A stretch of DNA of 6,847 nt from assembly GCA_030673955.1 (NCBI GenBank), contig DAOVBF010000070.1, positions 1-6,847 of the forward strand, in the 5' to 3' direction. Under the pieces are notes generated by a model. It did not search any database. It worked only from the letters and a program-made list of their open reading frames with translations, and was not told the DNA's origin. Below are positions 1-5,618 of this stretch, one piece after another; position 1 is the first letter of the stretch, and each line of letters begins with the position of its first letter. Made by a program: the position numbers and the translations under genes. This DNA is from Deltaproteobacteria bacterium. GTDB lineage: Bacteria; Myxococcota_A; UBA9160; SZUA-336.

Positions 1-574
1 ACATTCGGCTACCGAGCAAGAAGTCTTGCGCCTCGAAGTGGTGGGAGAGTGCGCCGAGCAGATCCCGCGTGTGAGCCTCGATGGCGGGAATGCTCTCGGG
101 GCAGATGCCCAGGGCCGGCAGCGTTCCCTTCATGCGGTCAGCGAAACGCTGGCCGGCCTCCCGATTGCCGGAAGCAGCCGCGAAGTCCTCCCGCGCCTTC
201 GCTTCGCTCTCAGGAAAGCTCCAGCGGTAGTGCATGGCAGGCAGGAGTCCGAACTCATCCGCATACACCTCGATGAGATACGCAACCACACGCTGTACCG
301 GCGTTGCGGGATAGAGGGCAGGGTCGGGAATCCGGCGCTCGAGCTCATCCAGAATGAAGCTCGAATCCTGAAGCACCTCATTTTCGGGGGTGATCACGAC
401 CGGGATGAAGGCCACCCCCGTGCGGGGGACGATCACGTCCCGGTAGGCCTCCAGAGATGGTGCGATCTCCTGATAGGGGATGCCCTTGTAGCGCAGGGCC
501 GGACGCACCTTGGCGGAGAAGTAAGAAATCTCTGCGGCATAAAACTGGAACGGCTTGGCTGCGTCTAGCGGCAC
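1..574 (-). CDS. Glutathione S-transferase-like protein, N-terminal domain plus start of C-terminal domain (3' end outside window)
   Basis: The frame reads leftward from a GTG at 574-572 for 191 codons and leaves the window. An in-frame TAG lies just upstream at 604-602, no ATG lies between, and GAGGAG (588-583) sits 8 nt before the GTG, so GTG is the likely start. Residues 11-80 look like a thioredoxin-fold GST N-domain: EISYFSAKVRPALRYKGI (15-32) matches the beta1-alpha1 region with candidate catalytic Ser/Tyr (S17, Y18, S20). IPVV (57-60) carries the expected cis-proline, and the QDSS (69-72) plus LDELE segment fits the glutathione gamma-Glu-binding loop. FLLGSRM (185-191) resembles the 'LLGSRPSLAD' segment of GST C-domains, so the protein continues well beyond the edge. 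The family conjugates or otherwise handles glutathione on electrophiles in the cytosol; the substrate here is unknown. The gene follows the MATE exporter on the same strand after 60 nt and may be cotranscribed with it. Confidence 0.8.
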   Translation of the reverse strand, partial: MPLDAAKPFQFYAAEISYFSAKVRPALRYKGIPYQEIAPSLEAYRDVIVPRTGVAFIPVVITPENEVLQDSSFILDELERRIPDPALYPATPVQRVVAYLIEVYADEFGLLPAMHYRWSFPESEAKAREDFAAASGNREAGQRFADRMKGTLPALGICPESIPAIEAHTRDLLGALSHHFEAQDFLLGSRM

Positions 575-582
575 TTCCTTAG

Positions 583-588
583 CTCCTC
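583..588 (-). promoter_or_regulatory. Ribosome binding site deciding the GTG start of the GST-like gene
   Basis: Read on the minus strand this is GAGGAG, 8 nt before the GTG at 574-572. No ATG is available between the in-frame stop at 604-602 and the conserved GST fold, so this site supports a non-ATG start. Confidence 0.6.
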
Positions 589-634
589 GGGCGTACGTAG
601 CCTACAACCTTCTCCACCCTCAAGGAAAACCCGA

Positions 635-2098
635 TCACGCAAGATGGCGGATCCCCGCGCCCGAGCCGCGTAGCCAGCGGCCGCGGCGGAAGGCCCACGT
701 GATCCAGACGGCGCGAGCCAGGTGATCGATCACGAGTGTCAACCAGACCCAGATGACGTCAAGCGAGAGAACATGCACAAAGAGAAGCGCCAGTGGCACA
801 CGCAGAACCCAGTTTCCCACGATGGACGCGAGCATCGGGCTCACCGTATCTCCCGCACCGCGCAGCGAGCCGCCGAGCGTGAAGTGGATGCCCAGCAACG
901 GCTGCGCCAGGGCAAGCACCAGCATGAACGGATCCAGGGCGTTGATCACCAGCGGGTCATCGGTAAAGAGTCGCGCCAGAGGCAGGCGTCCGAGCGCGTA
1001 GAAAACACCCAGGACACACGAGACGATGAACGCGAAGCGTACCGCGCGCCATCCCGAGCGGACGGCCAGGGCCGTGTTCCCCGCGCCCAGGGATTGACCC
1101 ACCAGGGTGGCCGCAGCCACCGAGAAACCAATGCCGGGAATCCACGAGAACGAGAGGATCCGCACCCCGACGGTGTAGGCCGCGATCGCGACACTCCCGT
1201 ACGGCGCGAGCATTGCGAAATAGGCCAGGACCGCCATGTGGATCGCGGCCCGCTCGCCAACCGCCGGAAGCGAGAGGCGCACAGCCTCGCCGAGGAGCGG
1301 ACGGACCGCCTTGAAATCGCGGGCGCCGAGCCTCATCACGCGCCTGCTCGGCCCGCAACGACTGGCCCAGACAAAGAGTCCCACCGCCACACCCTGGGAG
1401 AGCAGCGTCGCGATGCCCGCGCCAACGAGCTCCAGCCGCGGAAAGCCGAAGAGGCCGAAGATGAGCAGGGCATTGAGCGCGATCTTTACGACGGTGACCG
1501 CGCCAGCGATCCACATGGGGGTGCGGGTGTTCTTGGCAGCACGAAAGGCACTCTCGAACGTGACGGAGCATGCCAGCAGTAACGATGAGCCGAGAGTGAG
1601 CTGGAAGTAGGGGATGGCGAGCTCGATGGTGGTCGGCGAGGCATTCAAGAGCCGCAGCAGCGCTCCCGGCATCAGCATCACCGGCGCCGCCATCCCCGCG
1701 GCGATCCCGCCAGCCAGCACCAGCGCAGCGGCCAGCGCCCGGCGCGCGCGGAGCTCGTCTCCGCCTCCGATTGCCCCGGCCATCAGAGCCACACAGACGG
1801 CACCGACCGCGAGCTGGATCGACTGCGCGAGCATGAAGAACTGGGTGGCGTAGCCGACCGCGGCCAGGGCCTCGCTTCCCAGCCGGCCCAGCATGGCGAT
1901 GTCGATCAGGCTGACCGCGCTCGCCAGGACCTGAGAGAGGATGGTGGGCCAAGCGAGCATCCAGAGCTCGCGATCGGTGCGGCGACGCTCCCAGCGGCTG
2001 GGGCGTCTGGCCGCACCGGCCGCCAGCGTCGCCGCGGGGATGGCGGGCGAGCTTTCCGCATCCTCGAACTCTTCGAGGTCTTTTCGAACGTCGCTCAA
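635..2098 (-). CDS. MATE-family multidrug/toxic-compound efflux transporter
   Basis: This is a 487-residue polytopic inner-membrane protein with about 12 predicted hydrophobic segments from residue 46 to 470, arranged as two MatE repeats. Recognisable family features are LAWPTILSQ (48-56) opening TM1, FRAAKNTRTPM (185-195), GAGIATLLSQ (226-235), LVGQSLGAGN (332-341) and SLRGAGDT (411-418). MATE proteins export cationic drugs, toxins or metabolites using a Na+ or H+ gradient; the substrate cannot be inferred. The start is a TTG (2098-2096) preceded by CCGGAG at a 6-nt gap. The first internal ATG (residue 47) would fall at TM1 itself. The N-terminal tail (1-43) is acidic then Arg-rich, somewhat longer than usual for the family. 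It lies downstream of the beta-oxidation operon, separated from it by the hairpin at 2127-2165, and upstream of the GST-like gene. Confidence 0.93.
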   Translation of the reverse strand: MSDVRKDLEEFEDAESSPAIPAATLAAGAARRPSRWERRRTDRELWMLAWPTILSQVLASAVSLIDIAMLGRLGSEALAAVGYATQFFMLAQSIQLAVGAVCVALMAGAIGGGDELRARRALAAALVLAGGIAAGMAAPVMLMPGALLRLLNASPTTIELAIPYFQLTLGSSLLLACSVTFESAFRAAKNTRTPMWIAGAVTVVKIALNALLIFGLFGFPRLELVGAGIATLLSQGVAVGLFVWASRCGPSRRVMRLGARDFKAVRPLLGEAVRLSLPAVGERAAIHMAVLAYFAMLAPYGSVAIAAYTVGVRILSFSWIPGIGFSVAAATLVGQSLGAGNTALAVRSGWRAVRFAFIVSCVLGVFYALGRLPLARLFTDDPLVINALDPFMLVLALAQPLLGIHFTLGGSLRGAGDTVSPMLASIVGNWVLRVPLALLFVHVLSLDVIWVWLTLVIDHLARAVWITWAFRRGRWLRGSGAGIRHLA

Positions 2099-2104
2099 GC
2101 CAAA

Positions 2105-2110
2105 CTCCGG
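2105..2110 (-). promoter_or_regulatory. Ribosome binding site supporting the TTG start of the MATE gene
   Basis: The minus strand reads CCGGAG, 6 nt before the TTG at 2098-2096. The competing ATG at 2126 opens a different frame with no family similarity. Confidence 0.5.
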
Positions 2111-2126
2111 GCGAGGTCAGCGACAT

Positions 2127-2165
2127 GCAAAGGCCCCGGGAGTCACATCGTCCCCGGGGCCTTGC
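2127..2165 (-). terminator. Strong GC-rich hairpin after the thiolase, probable intrinsic-type terminator or attenuator
   Basis: The arms 2130-2140 (AAGGCCCCGGG) and 2153-2163 (CCCGGGGCCTT) are perfectly complementary over 11 bp around a 12-nt loop. Two more G-C pairs (2127-2128 with 2164-2165) form if A2129 is bulged. Read on the minus strand it starts 84 nt after the thiolase stop and is followed only by a short TTT, not a long U-tract. The stem is stable enough to end transcription of the three-gene operon, but its base is only 28 nt from the MATE start codon. It could therefore also act as an attenuator or mRNA-stabilising stem between operon and MATE gene. Confidence 0.7.
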
Positions 2166-2248
2166 TGGCCAGCGCTACGGTGATCGGATCCCAGCACGCG
2201 TCCCGCCGGGCACAGCTGGCCCCGGACGCGCGCTCGTGAGTGCCTCCG

Positions 2249-3448
2249 CTAGCTGGCGGTCTCCGGCCTCCGATACATGGTCACGACGGCCGCACCGCCC
2301 AGCCCGATGTTGTGCTGGAGAGCGACCTTGGCCCCTTCAACCTGACGCTTCTCCGCCTCACCGCGAAGCTGCCAGTTGAGCTCGGAGCACTGCGCCAGAC
2401 CCGTGGCCCCGAGCGGGTGGCCCTTGGAGATGAGCCCACCCGACGGGTTGACCACGACCCGGCCGCCGTAGGTCTGCGCACCTTCGTCGACAAACTGACC
2501 GCCCTTGCCCTCGGGGCAGAGGCCCAGGGCCTCGTAGGTGAGAAGCTCGTTGCACGAGAAGCAGTCGTGCAGCTCCACCACGTCCACATCCTCCGGCCCG
2601 AGACCCGTCTGCTCGTACACACGCTGGGCGGCCTTACGGGTCAGGTCGACACCCACCACCTTGATGCAGCTCTTCTCGTCGAAGCTACTCGGCAGGTCGG
2701 TAGCCATGGCCATGCCGATGATCTCGACCGCCTTCGCCTGGAGCTTATGCTTCTTCACGAAGTCCTCGCTACAGACGATCGCCGCGCCCGCGCCATCGGA
2801 GGTGGGGCAGCACTGCAGCTTGGTGAGCGGCTCGTAGACCACCGGAGCATTCAGGATGTCCTCGAGGGAGTACTCATCCTGGAACTGCGAATACGGGTTG
2901 TTCACGGAGTGCTTGTGATTCTTCCAGCCAATCTTGGCAAACTGCTCCGCCGTCGTACCGTACCGCTCCATGTGCTCCCGGCCGGCGTTCCCGAACATCT
3001 GGGGCGCCGGCGGAGCTTTGGCGTAGCCGCACAGCTCCATCATGACCCGATAGTGCTTCTCCACAGGGTTCGGACGGTCCGTGTACTTCACGCCGAGGGA
3101 TCCCCTCTCCATCTTCTCGAACCCGAGCGCCATCGTGCAATCCGCGACACCGCCCTCGACGAGTTGCTTCGCCATCAGGAGGGCGGTGGAGCCCGTCGCG
3201 CAGTTGTTGTTGACGGTGTAGATGGGGATGCCCGTCAGCCCGAGCTCGTAGATCGCACGCTCACCACAGGTGGATTCGCCGTAGCAGTACCCCACGAAAG
3301 CCTGCTCGATGGCATCGTAGGAGACCCCAGCGTCCTGCAGCGCCTTGGTTCCCGCCTCCTTGGCCATATCGGGATAGTCCCACTCCCGCCTGCCAGGCTT
3401 CTCGAACTTGGTCATACCGACCCCGACCACGAATACCTTGCGGCCCAT
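2249..3448 (-). CDS. SCP-x/SCP2-type thiolase (3-ketoacyl-CoA thiolase), no sterol-carrier domain
   Basis: This 399-residue cytosolic thiolase should cleave 3-ketoacyl-CoA with CoA, giving a shortened acyl-CoA plus acetyl-CoA (or propionyl-CoA from 2-methyl substrates). The acyl-accepting cysteine is C83 in [11 protein letters not shown]. The SCP2-thiolase signature [20 protein letters not shown] begins at H294, and the [15 protein letters not shown] block supplies catalytic H344. The C-terminal [12 protein letters not shown] (379-390) takes the place of the usual CxG motif of other thiolases, a hallmark of the SCP-x class. No C-terminal SCP2 lipid-transfer domain follows. ATG 3448 is chosen over upstream starts because [15 protein letters not shown] is the conserved N-terminus, AAAGGAG lies 11 nt upstream, and longer frames would overlap the hydratase gene. 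It is the third operon gene, 20 nt after the hydratase stop. Chain length and substrate are not readable; sterol side chain or branched acyl-CoA is inference. Confidence 0.95.
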   Translation of the reverse strand: MGRKVFVVGVGMTKFEKPGRREWDYPDMAKEAGTKALQDAGVSYDAIEQAFVGYCYGESTCGERAIYELGLTGIPIYTVNNNCATGSTALLMAKQLVEGGVADCTMALGFEKMERGSLGVKYTDRPNPVEKHYRVMMELCGYAKAPPAPQMFGNAGREHMERYGTTAEQFAKIGWKNHKHSVNNPYSQFQDEYSLEDILNAPVVYEPLTKLQCCPTSDGAGAAIVCSEDFVKKHKLQAKAVEIIGMAMATDLPSSFDEKSCIKVVGVDLTRKAAQRVYEQTGLGPEDVDVVELHDCFSCNELLTYEALGLCPEGKGGQFVDEGAQTYGGRVVVNPSGGLISKGHPLGATGLAQCSELNWQLRGEAEKRQVEGAKVALQHNIGLGGAAVVTMYRRPETAS

Positions 3449-3459
3449 TTTCGTTTCTG

Positions 3460-3466
3460 CTCCTTT
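3460..3466 (-). promoter_or_regulatory. Ribosome binding site setting the thiolase start
   Basis: The minus strand reads AAAGGAG in the 20-nt gap between hydratase stop and thiolase ATG (3448). The spacing of 11 nt is somewhat long, but it supports starting at MGRK and not inside the hydratase gene. Confidence 0.6.
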
Positions 3467-3468
3467 CT

Positions 3469-4323
3469 CTAGCTTCGCACCGTGATCGCCGCGTTCGTGA
3501 TCACGGGTGTGCCCCGCTCCTTCGTCGTGGCCTGGACCAGGATGCTGTCGTTCTCCCGCCACATCGAGGTGACGATGGTTTCGCCCGGGAAGACGACCCC
3601 CGCGAAGCGCGCCTGGTAGCGCGCCAGCTTGGTCGTATCGCCACCCAGCGCGTGATCGACCACCGCCTTACAGACCATGCCATAGGAGCACAGCCCATGC
3701 AGGATCGGCGTGTCGAAACCGCCGAGCTTCGCGAACTCCGGATCCGCATGCAACGGATTCTTGTCACCACAAAGCCGATAGATCAGCGCCTGCTGCGGAA
3801 GCGTCGGCGACTCCGCGACAAGATCCGCGTCGCGCGCGGGCGGGAGGTTGCCGGCCTTGGGGCCGGGGTCGCCGCCGAAGCCGCCCTCGCCTCGCAGAAA
3901 CATCGTAAAGCGATTTACGAAGAGCGTCTCACCGGACTCGTCCTTTGTGGCCATCTCGATCACCGCCACCGCAGCCTTGCCCTTGTCGTAGAGCGCGGCC
4001 ACGCGGCCCGAGTTCGAGACCTTGGCCTGCGTCGGAATGGCCCCGTATACCTCGAGGTCCTGCTCGCCGTGGAGCAGCATGGCCAGGTTGAACTCCAGGC
4101 CCGGAATCGAGGTGACGCCCCCCATCGCGCCGAAGACAGGAATCACCGCGAAGCTCGGCAGCACCTTGAGATTCTTCTCGTAGGTGTACTCGAGCTCCTT
4201 GGGATCGGTCGGCGGCACGCCGGCGCCGACGGCCAGGTGATACAGAATCACCGCATCCCGGTCCCACGTACTGGTGCCGCCGGCGAGCTCCGCACCCAAT
4301 GCCTTTTCTGGATCGATTGGCAT
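3469..4323 (-). CDS. MaoC-family (hydratase-2 type) (R)-specific enoyl-CoA hydratase, double hotdog
   Basis: This 284-residue protein should hydrate trans-2-enoyl-CoA to (R)-3-hydroxyacyl-CoA in the cytosol. The C-terminal hotdog carries the hydratase-2 motif [17 protein letters not shown] (182-198), with the catalytic pair D187 and H192 and N189 between them. It is followed by the conserved [13 protein letters not shown] (203-215) that covers the active site. The N-terminal hotdog (about 1-140) lacks this motif. In this family that half is catalytically silent and accommodates bulky acyl chains. A Gly/Pro-rich linker (about 144-165) joins the halves. Length and architecture equal the hydratase-2 part of eukaryotic MFE-2. 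The gene starts 9 nt after the SDR stop, and its AGGAG overlaps that stop codon, so the two are probably translationally coupled. It is the second gene of the beta-oxidation operon. Confidence 0.95.
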   Translation of the reverse strand: MPIDPEKALGAELAGGTSTWDRDAVILYHLAVGAGVPPTDPKELEYTYEKNLKVLPSFAVIPVFGAMGGVTSIPGLEFNLAMLLHGEQDLEVYGAIPTQAKVSNSGRVAALYDKGKAAVAVIEMATKDESGETLFVNRFTMFLRGEGGFGGDPGPKAGNLPPARDADLVAESPTLPQQALIYRLCGDKNPLHADPEFAKLGGFDTPILHGLCSYGMVCKAVVDHALGGDTTKLARYQARFAGVVFPGETIVTSMWRENDSILVQATTKERGTPVITNAAITVRS

Positions 4324-4329
4324 GCGTCT

Positions 4330-4334
4330 CTCCT
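4330..4334 (-). promoter_or_regulatory. Hydratase ribosome binding site embedded in the SDR stop codon
   Basis: The minus strand reads AGGAG, 6 nt before the hydratase ATG (4323). Its first two bases are the last two of the SDR TAG (4335-4333), implying tight coupling of the two products. Confidence 0.6.
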
Positions 4335-5238
4335 AGTCCTTGAGCGCGTTGTAAATCAGCCCCATCTCGTCCGCAGCGCCTTTCGGGATGATGTACTCGT
4401 CCGTATTCATGACCTCGCTCATGTGATCACGCAGTTCCTCGGTGGTCGGGGCCACACCCTTACCCGCGAACCACCCGGGCACCACGCCGACGAAGACGCG
4501 CGCGAAGCGGCCACCACCCACCGAGAAGATCTCGTGCGTGAACTCGCACTCCTCGGAGACGAGGTAGGCCGCCAGCGGAGCCACCTGGTCCGACTCGAAT
4601 TTCTTGGCGAAGTCGCCCAGTATCTCCTGTGTCATGCGGGTTCCAGCGACAGGAGCAATGACGTTGGACTTGATGTTGTACTTCATTCCCTCGATGGCCA
4701 ATACGTTGGACAGCCCCACGAGGCCCATCTTCGCAGCGCCGTAATTCGCCTGCCCGAAGTTGCCGAAGAGGCCCGCGGCTGAGGAGGTGAAAAGCAGACG
4801 CCCGTAGCCTCGCTCCTTCATCACGCGGAAGGCGGGCTGGGACACGCAGAAAGCACCTTTCAGATGCACGTTCAGGACAAGCTCCGCATCTTGGGGGGGG
4901 AGCTTCACGAAGCTCTTGTCGCGCAGGATGCCGGCGTTGTTGATGACGATGTCGACCTGACCGAAATTGTCGAGCGCCGTCTTGATAATGGATTCGCCCC
5001 CCTCCGGCGTGGCCACCGAATCGTAGTTGGCCACGGCCATCCCGCCGGCCTCCTGGATCTCCTTGACGACCGCGTCGGCCATGCTCGAGCCGCTGCCGGT
5101 GCCGGAAACGTCCCCACCGAGGTCGTTCACCACCACCTTCGCGCCACGCGACCCCAGAAGCAGAGCATGGGCTCTGCCGAGGCCACCGCCCGCGCCAGTA
5201 ACGATCGCTACCCTGTTGTCGAACCTGATCTCGCTCAT
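4333..5238 (-). CDS. SDR-family 3-hydroxyacyl-CoA dehydrogenase, MFE-2/HSD17B4 dehydrogenase-domain type
   Basis: This 301-residue short-chain dehydrogenase/reductase likely oxidises (R)-3-hydroxyacyl-CoA to 3-ketoacyl-CoA. The Rossmann motif TGAGGGLG spans residues 14-21, and D39 at the end of beta2 (VVVNDLGGD) favours NAD+ over NADP+. NNAGILRD (100-107), N123, S153 in TSSAAG, and Y166/K170 in YGAAK complete the N-S-Y-K catalytic set. The block GNFGQANYGAAKMGLVGLSN and the extra 50-60 residue C-terminal tail (from about 240, GGGRFARVFVG, PGWF) match the dehydrogenase part of peroxisomal multifunctional enzyme type 2; typical stand-alone FabG is about 245 residues. ATG 5238 is preferred over an in-frame GTG at 5292 because MSEIRFDNRVAIVTG begins just before the fold and GGGAG lies 8 nt upstream. 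It is the first gene of the operon; a C8 run (4893-4900) encodes part of LPPQ. Confidence 0.94.
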   Translation of the reverse strand: MSEIRFDNRVAIVTGAGGGLGRAHALLLGSRGAKVVVNDLGGDVSGTGSGSSMADAVVKEIQEAGGMAVANYDSVATPEGGESIIKTALDNFGQVDIVINNAGILRDKSFVKLPPQDAELVLNVHLKGAFCVSQPAFRVMKERGYGRLLFTSSAAGLFGNFGQANYGAAKMGLVGLSNVLAIEGMKYNIKSNVIAPVAGTRMTQEILGDFAKKFESDQVAPLAAYLVSEECEFTHEIFSVGGGRFARVFVGVVPGWFAGKGVAPTTEELRDHMSEVMNTDEYIIPKGAADEMGLIYNALKD

Positions 5239-5405
5239 GAGCTGCACTCCCTTCCGATTTCTTCCCTCGTTGTTCCTATGCAATGCACGCACTTCGGGAA
5301 TGGATCCAACCCGCCACGCGGACGTGGCGGCAGCGCGTGCGCCTCAAGCCGCGGCGTTCCCCCGGGGCTCGGCGTCGACCGGTCTGGGGGGGCGGTCACG
5401 GCCAC
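5235..5405 (-). CDS. Possible small upstream ORF or leader peptide, 56 codons, coupled to the SDR gene
   Basis: A GTG at 5405-5403, preceded by the strong GGAGGAG (5422-5416, 10 nt away) and by an in-frame TAA two codons upstream, opens a frame of 56 codons. Its stop TGA (5237-5235) overlaps the SDR start as ATGA. The predicted peptide is Pro/Arg/Gly-rich in its first half (TAPPDRSTPSPGG, LPPRPRGG) and contains KCVHC near residue 38. I recognise no family. The first two thirds have GC-rich third positions, but the last third uses codons such as ATA, GGA, AGG and GAA. There it resembles untranslated leader with the SDR Shine-Dalgarno inside it. The frame may be chance, yet the ribosome site and the exact coupling to SDR are notable. 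Confidence 0.22.
   Translation of the reverse strand: MAVTAPPDRSTPSPGGTPRLEAHALPPRPRGGLDPFPKCVHCIGTTREEIGRECSS
5247..5251 (-). promoter_or_regulatory. Ribosome binding site setting the SDR start
   Basis: The minus strand reads GGGAG (within GGAAGGGAG, 5255-5247), 8 nt before ATG 5238. It supports the 301-residue form over the longer frame from GTG 5292. Confidence 0.65.
5311..5330. repeat. Perfect inverted repeat, 8-bp stem with 4-nt loop, in the operon leader
   Basis: CCGCCACG (5311-5318) and CGTGGCGG (5323-5330) are exact reverse complements around CGGA (TCCG in the minus-strand transcript). The hairpin sits 73 nt upstream of the SDR start, inside the likely 5' leader. It has no U-tract, so terminator function is not supported. 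A protein- or RNA-level regulatory stem, or chance in GC-rich DNA, are the alternatives. Confidence 0.5.
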
Positions 5406-5465
5406 GGATTAAACGCTCCTCCTCTCGGACGGCGCGCTTAGGCCGCCTGCGGAAAAGCCGATCGT

Positions 5466-5494
5466 AAGGTATGCGTGCAGCAACGCAGCGTCAA
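5466..5494 (-). promoter_or_regulatory. Candidate sigma70-type promoter for the SDR-hydratase-thiolase operon (distal to operator)
   Basis: The minus strand shows TTGACG (5494-5489, 5 of 6 to the -35 consensus), a 17-nt spacer, then TACCTT (5471-5466, 3 of 6 to -10). Transcription would start near 5459 and give a leader of about 220 nt carrying the 5311-5330 hairpin and the small ORF. This is a match by eye in GC-rich DNA. Confidence 0.3.
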
Positions 5495-5560
5495 GCTTGA
5501 ACTTTCGAGTCCAGGCGCGTCGCTGACGGTGGCGACCCCTTTCGAGGTCGACGCTGGCGC

Positions 5561-5589
5561 GCTATATCTCCCCATTCGAATAGGTTTAA
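5561..5589 (-). promoter_or_regulatory. Candidate leftward promoter overlapping the TetR operator-like repeat
   Basis: The minus strand shows TTAAAC (5589-5584), a 17-nt spacer and TATAGC (5566-5561, 4 of 6 to TATAAT). The -35 element lies in the left arm of the inverted repeat at 5585-5618, so repressor bound there would block it. The -35 match is weak (3 of 6); support comes mainly from the operator overlap and the local AT-richness. Confidence 0.3.
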
Positions 5590-5618
5590 CACTGTTATAG
5601 GGCTAAAACAGCGTTTAA
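5585..5618. promoter_or_regulatory. Operator-like imperfect inverted repeat, candidate TetR-family binding site
   Basis: The arms TTTAACACTGTTAT (5585-5598) and AAAACAGCGTTTAA (5605-5618) match in inverted orientation at 11 of 14 positions around the 6-nt centre AGGGCT. Each arm is also partly palindromic itself: TAACA-C-TGTTA on the left and AAAC-AGC-GTTT on the right. This resembles AAC-N-GTT type sites of TetR-family regulators of lipid genes. Its right end touches the A of the TetR ATG, so binding would autorepress TetR and could also reach the leftward promoter at 5561-5589. Confidence 0.5.

Larger units (their letters stand above)
5239..5617. other. 379-nt divergent intergenic region between the beta-oxidation operon and the TetR gene
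   Basis: No confident gene lies here. It contains the weak small ORF at 5235-5405, a perfect hairpin at 5311-5330, two candidate leftward promoters (5466-5494 and 5561-5589) and the operator-like repeat at 5585-5618. It is also locally heterogeneous in composition: GC-rich over 5300-5460, with an AT-rich patch at 5561-5620 that marks the likely promoter/operator core. An 8-bp palindrome ATTCGAAT lies at 5574-5581. Confidence 0.8.

Noticed and set aside
26..568. 180-codon plus-strand frame at the left edge
   Set aside because: Opposite strand gives a recognisable GST fold from a GTG start with a good ribosome site, so this is a shadow.
722..1582. 286-codon plus-strand frame opposite the MATE gene, dominated by Arg, Glu, Gln and His
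   Set aside because: The low-complexity charged composition is the complement of a hydrophobic membrane-protein frame; not a gene.
957..2126. 389-codon minus-strand frame beginning at ATG 2126 overlapping MATE
   Set aside because: Out of frame with the transmembrane protein, Arg/Gly-rich, no fold signal; MATE accounts for the region.
2164..2173. 10-bp palindrome GCTGGCCAGC next to the terminator-like hairpin
   Set aside because: A single short GC-rich palindrome without spacing or repetition to suggest an operator or attachment site.
2240..3472. 410-codon open frame on the plus strand opposite the thiolase, rich in Leu, His and Arg
   Set aside because: It is the antisense shadow of a well-conserved thiolase in high-GC DNA; no family motif or ribosome site is apparent.
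3449..3562. N-terminal extension of the thiolase by 38 residues
   Set aside because: It would overlap the hydratase coding end, has no thiolase similarity, and the Shine-Dalgarno points to ATG 3448.
3652..4782. 376-codon plus-strand open frame across the hydratase/SDR junction
   Set aside because: It runs antisense to two clearly recognised enzymes, and its composition is that expected of a GC-rich shadow frame.
5239..5292. 18-residue N-terminal extension of the SDR from GTG 5292
   Set aside because: It lies outside the conserved SDR start, and the extension includes the GGGAG ribosome site of ATG 5238.
5517..5554. GCGTCG...CGACGC and GTCGC...GCGAC short inverted repeats in the divergent gap
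   Set aside because: Stems of 5-6 bp with long or conflicting loops are expected by chance at this GC content.
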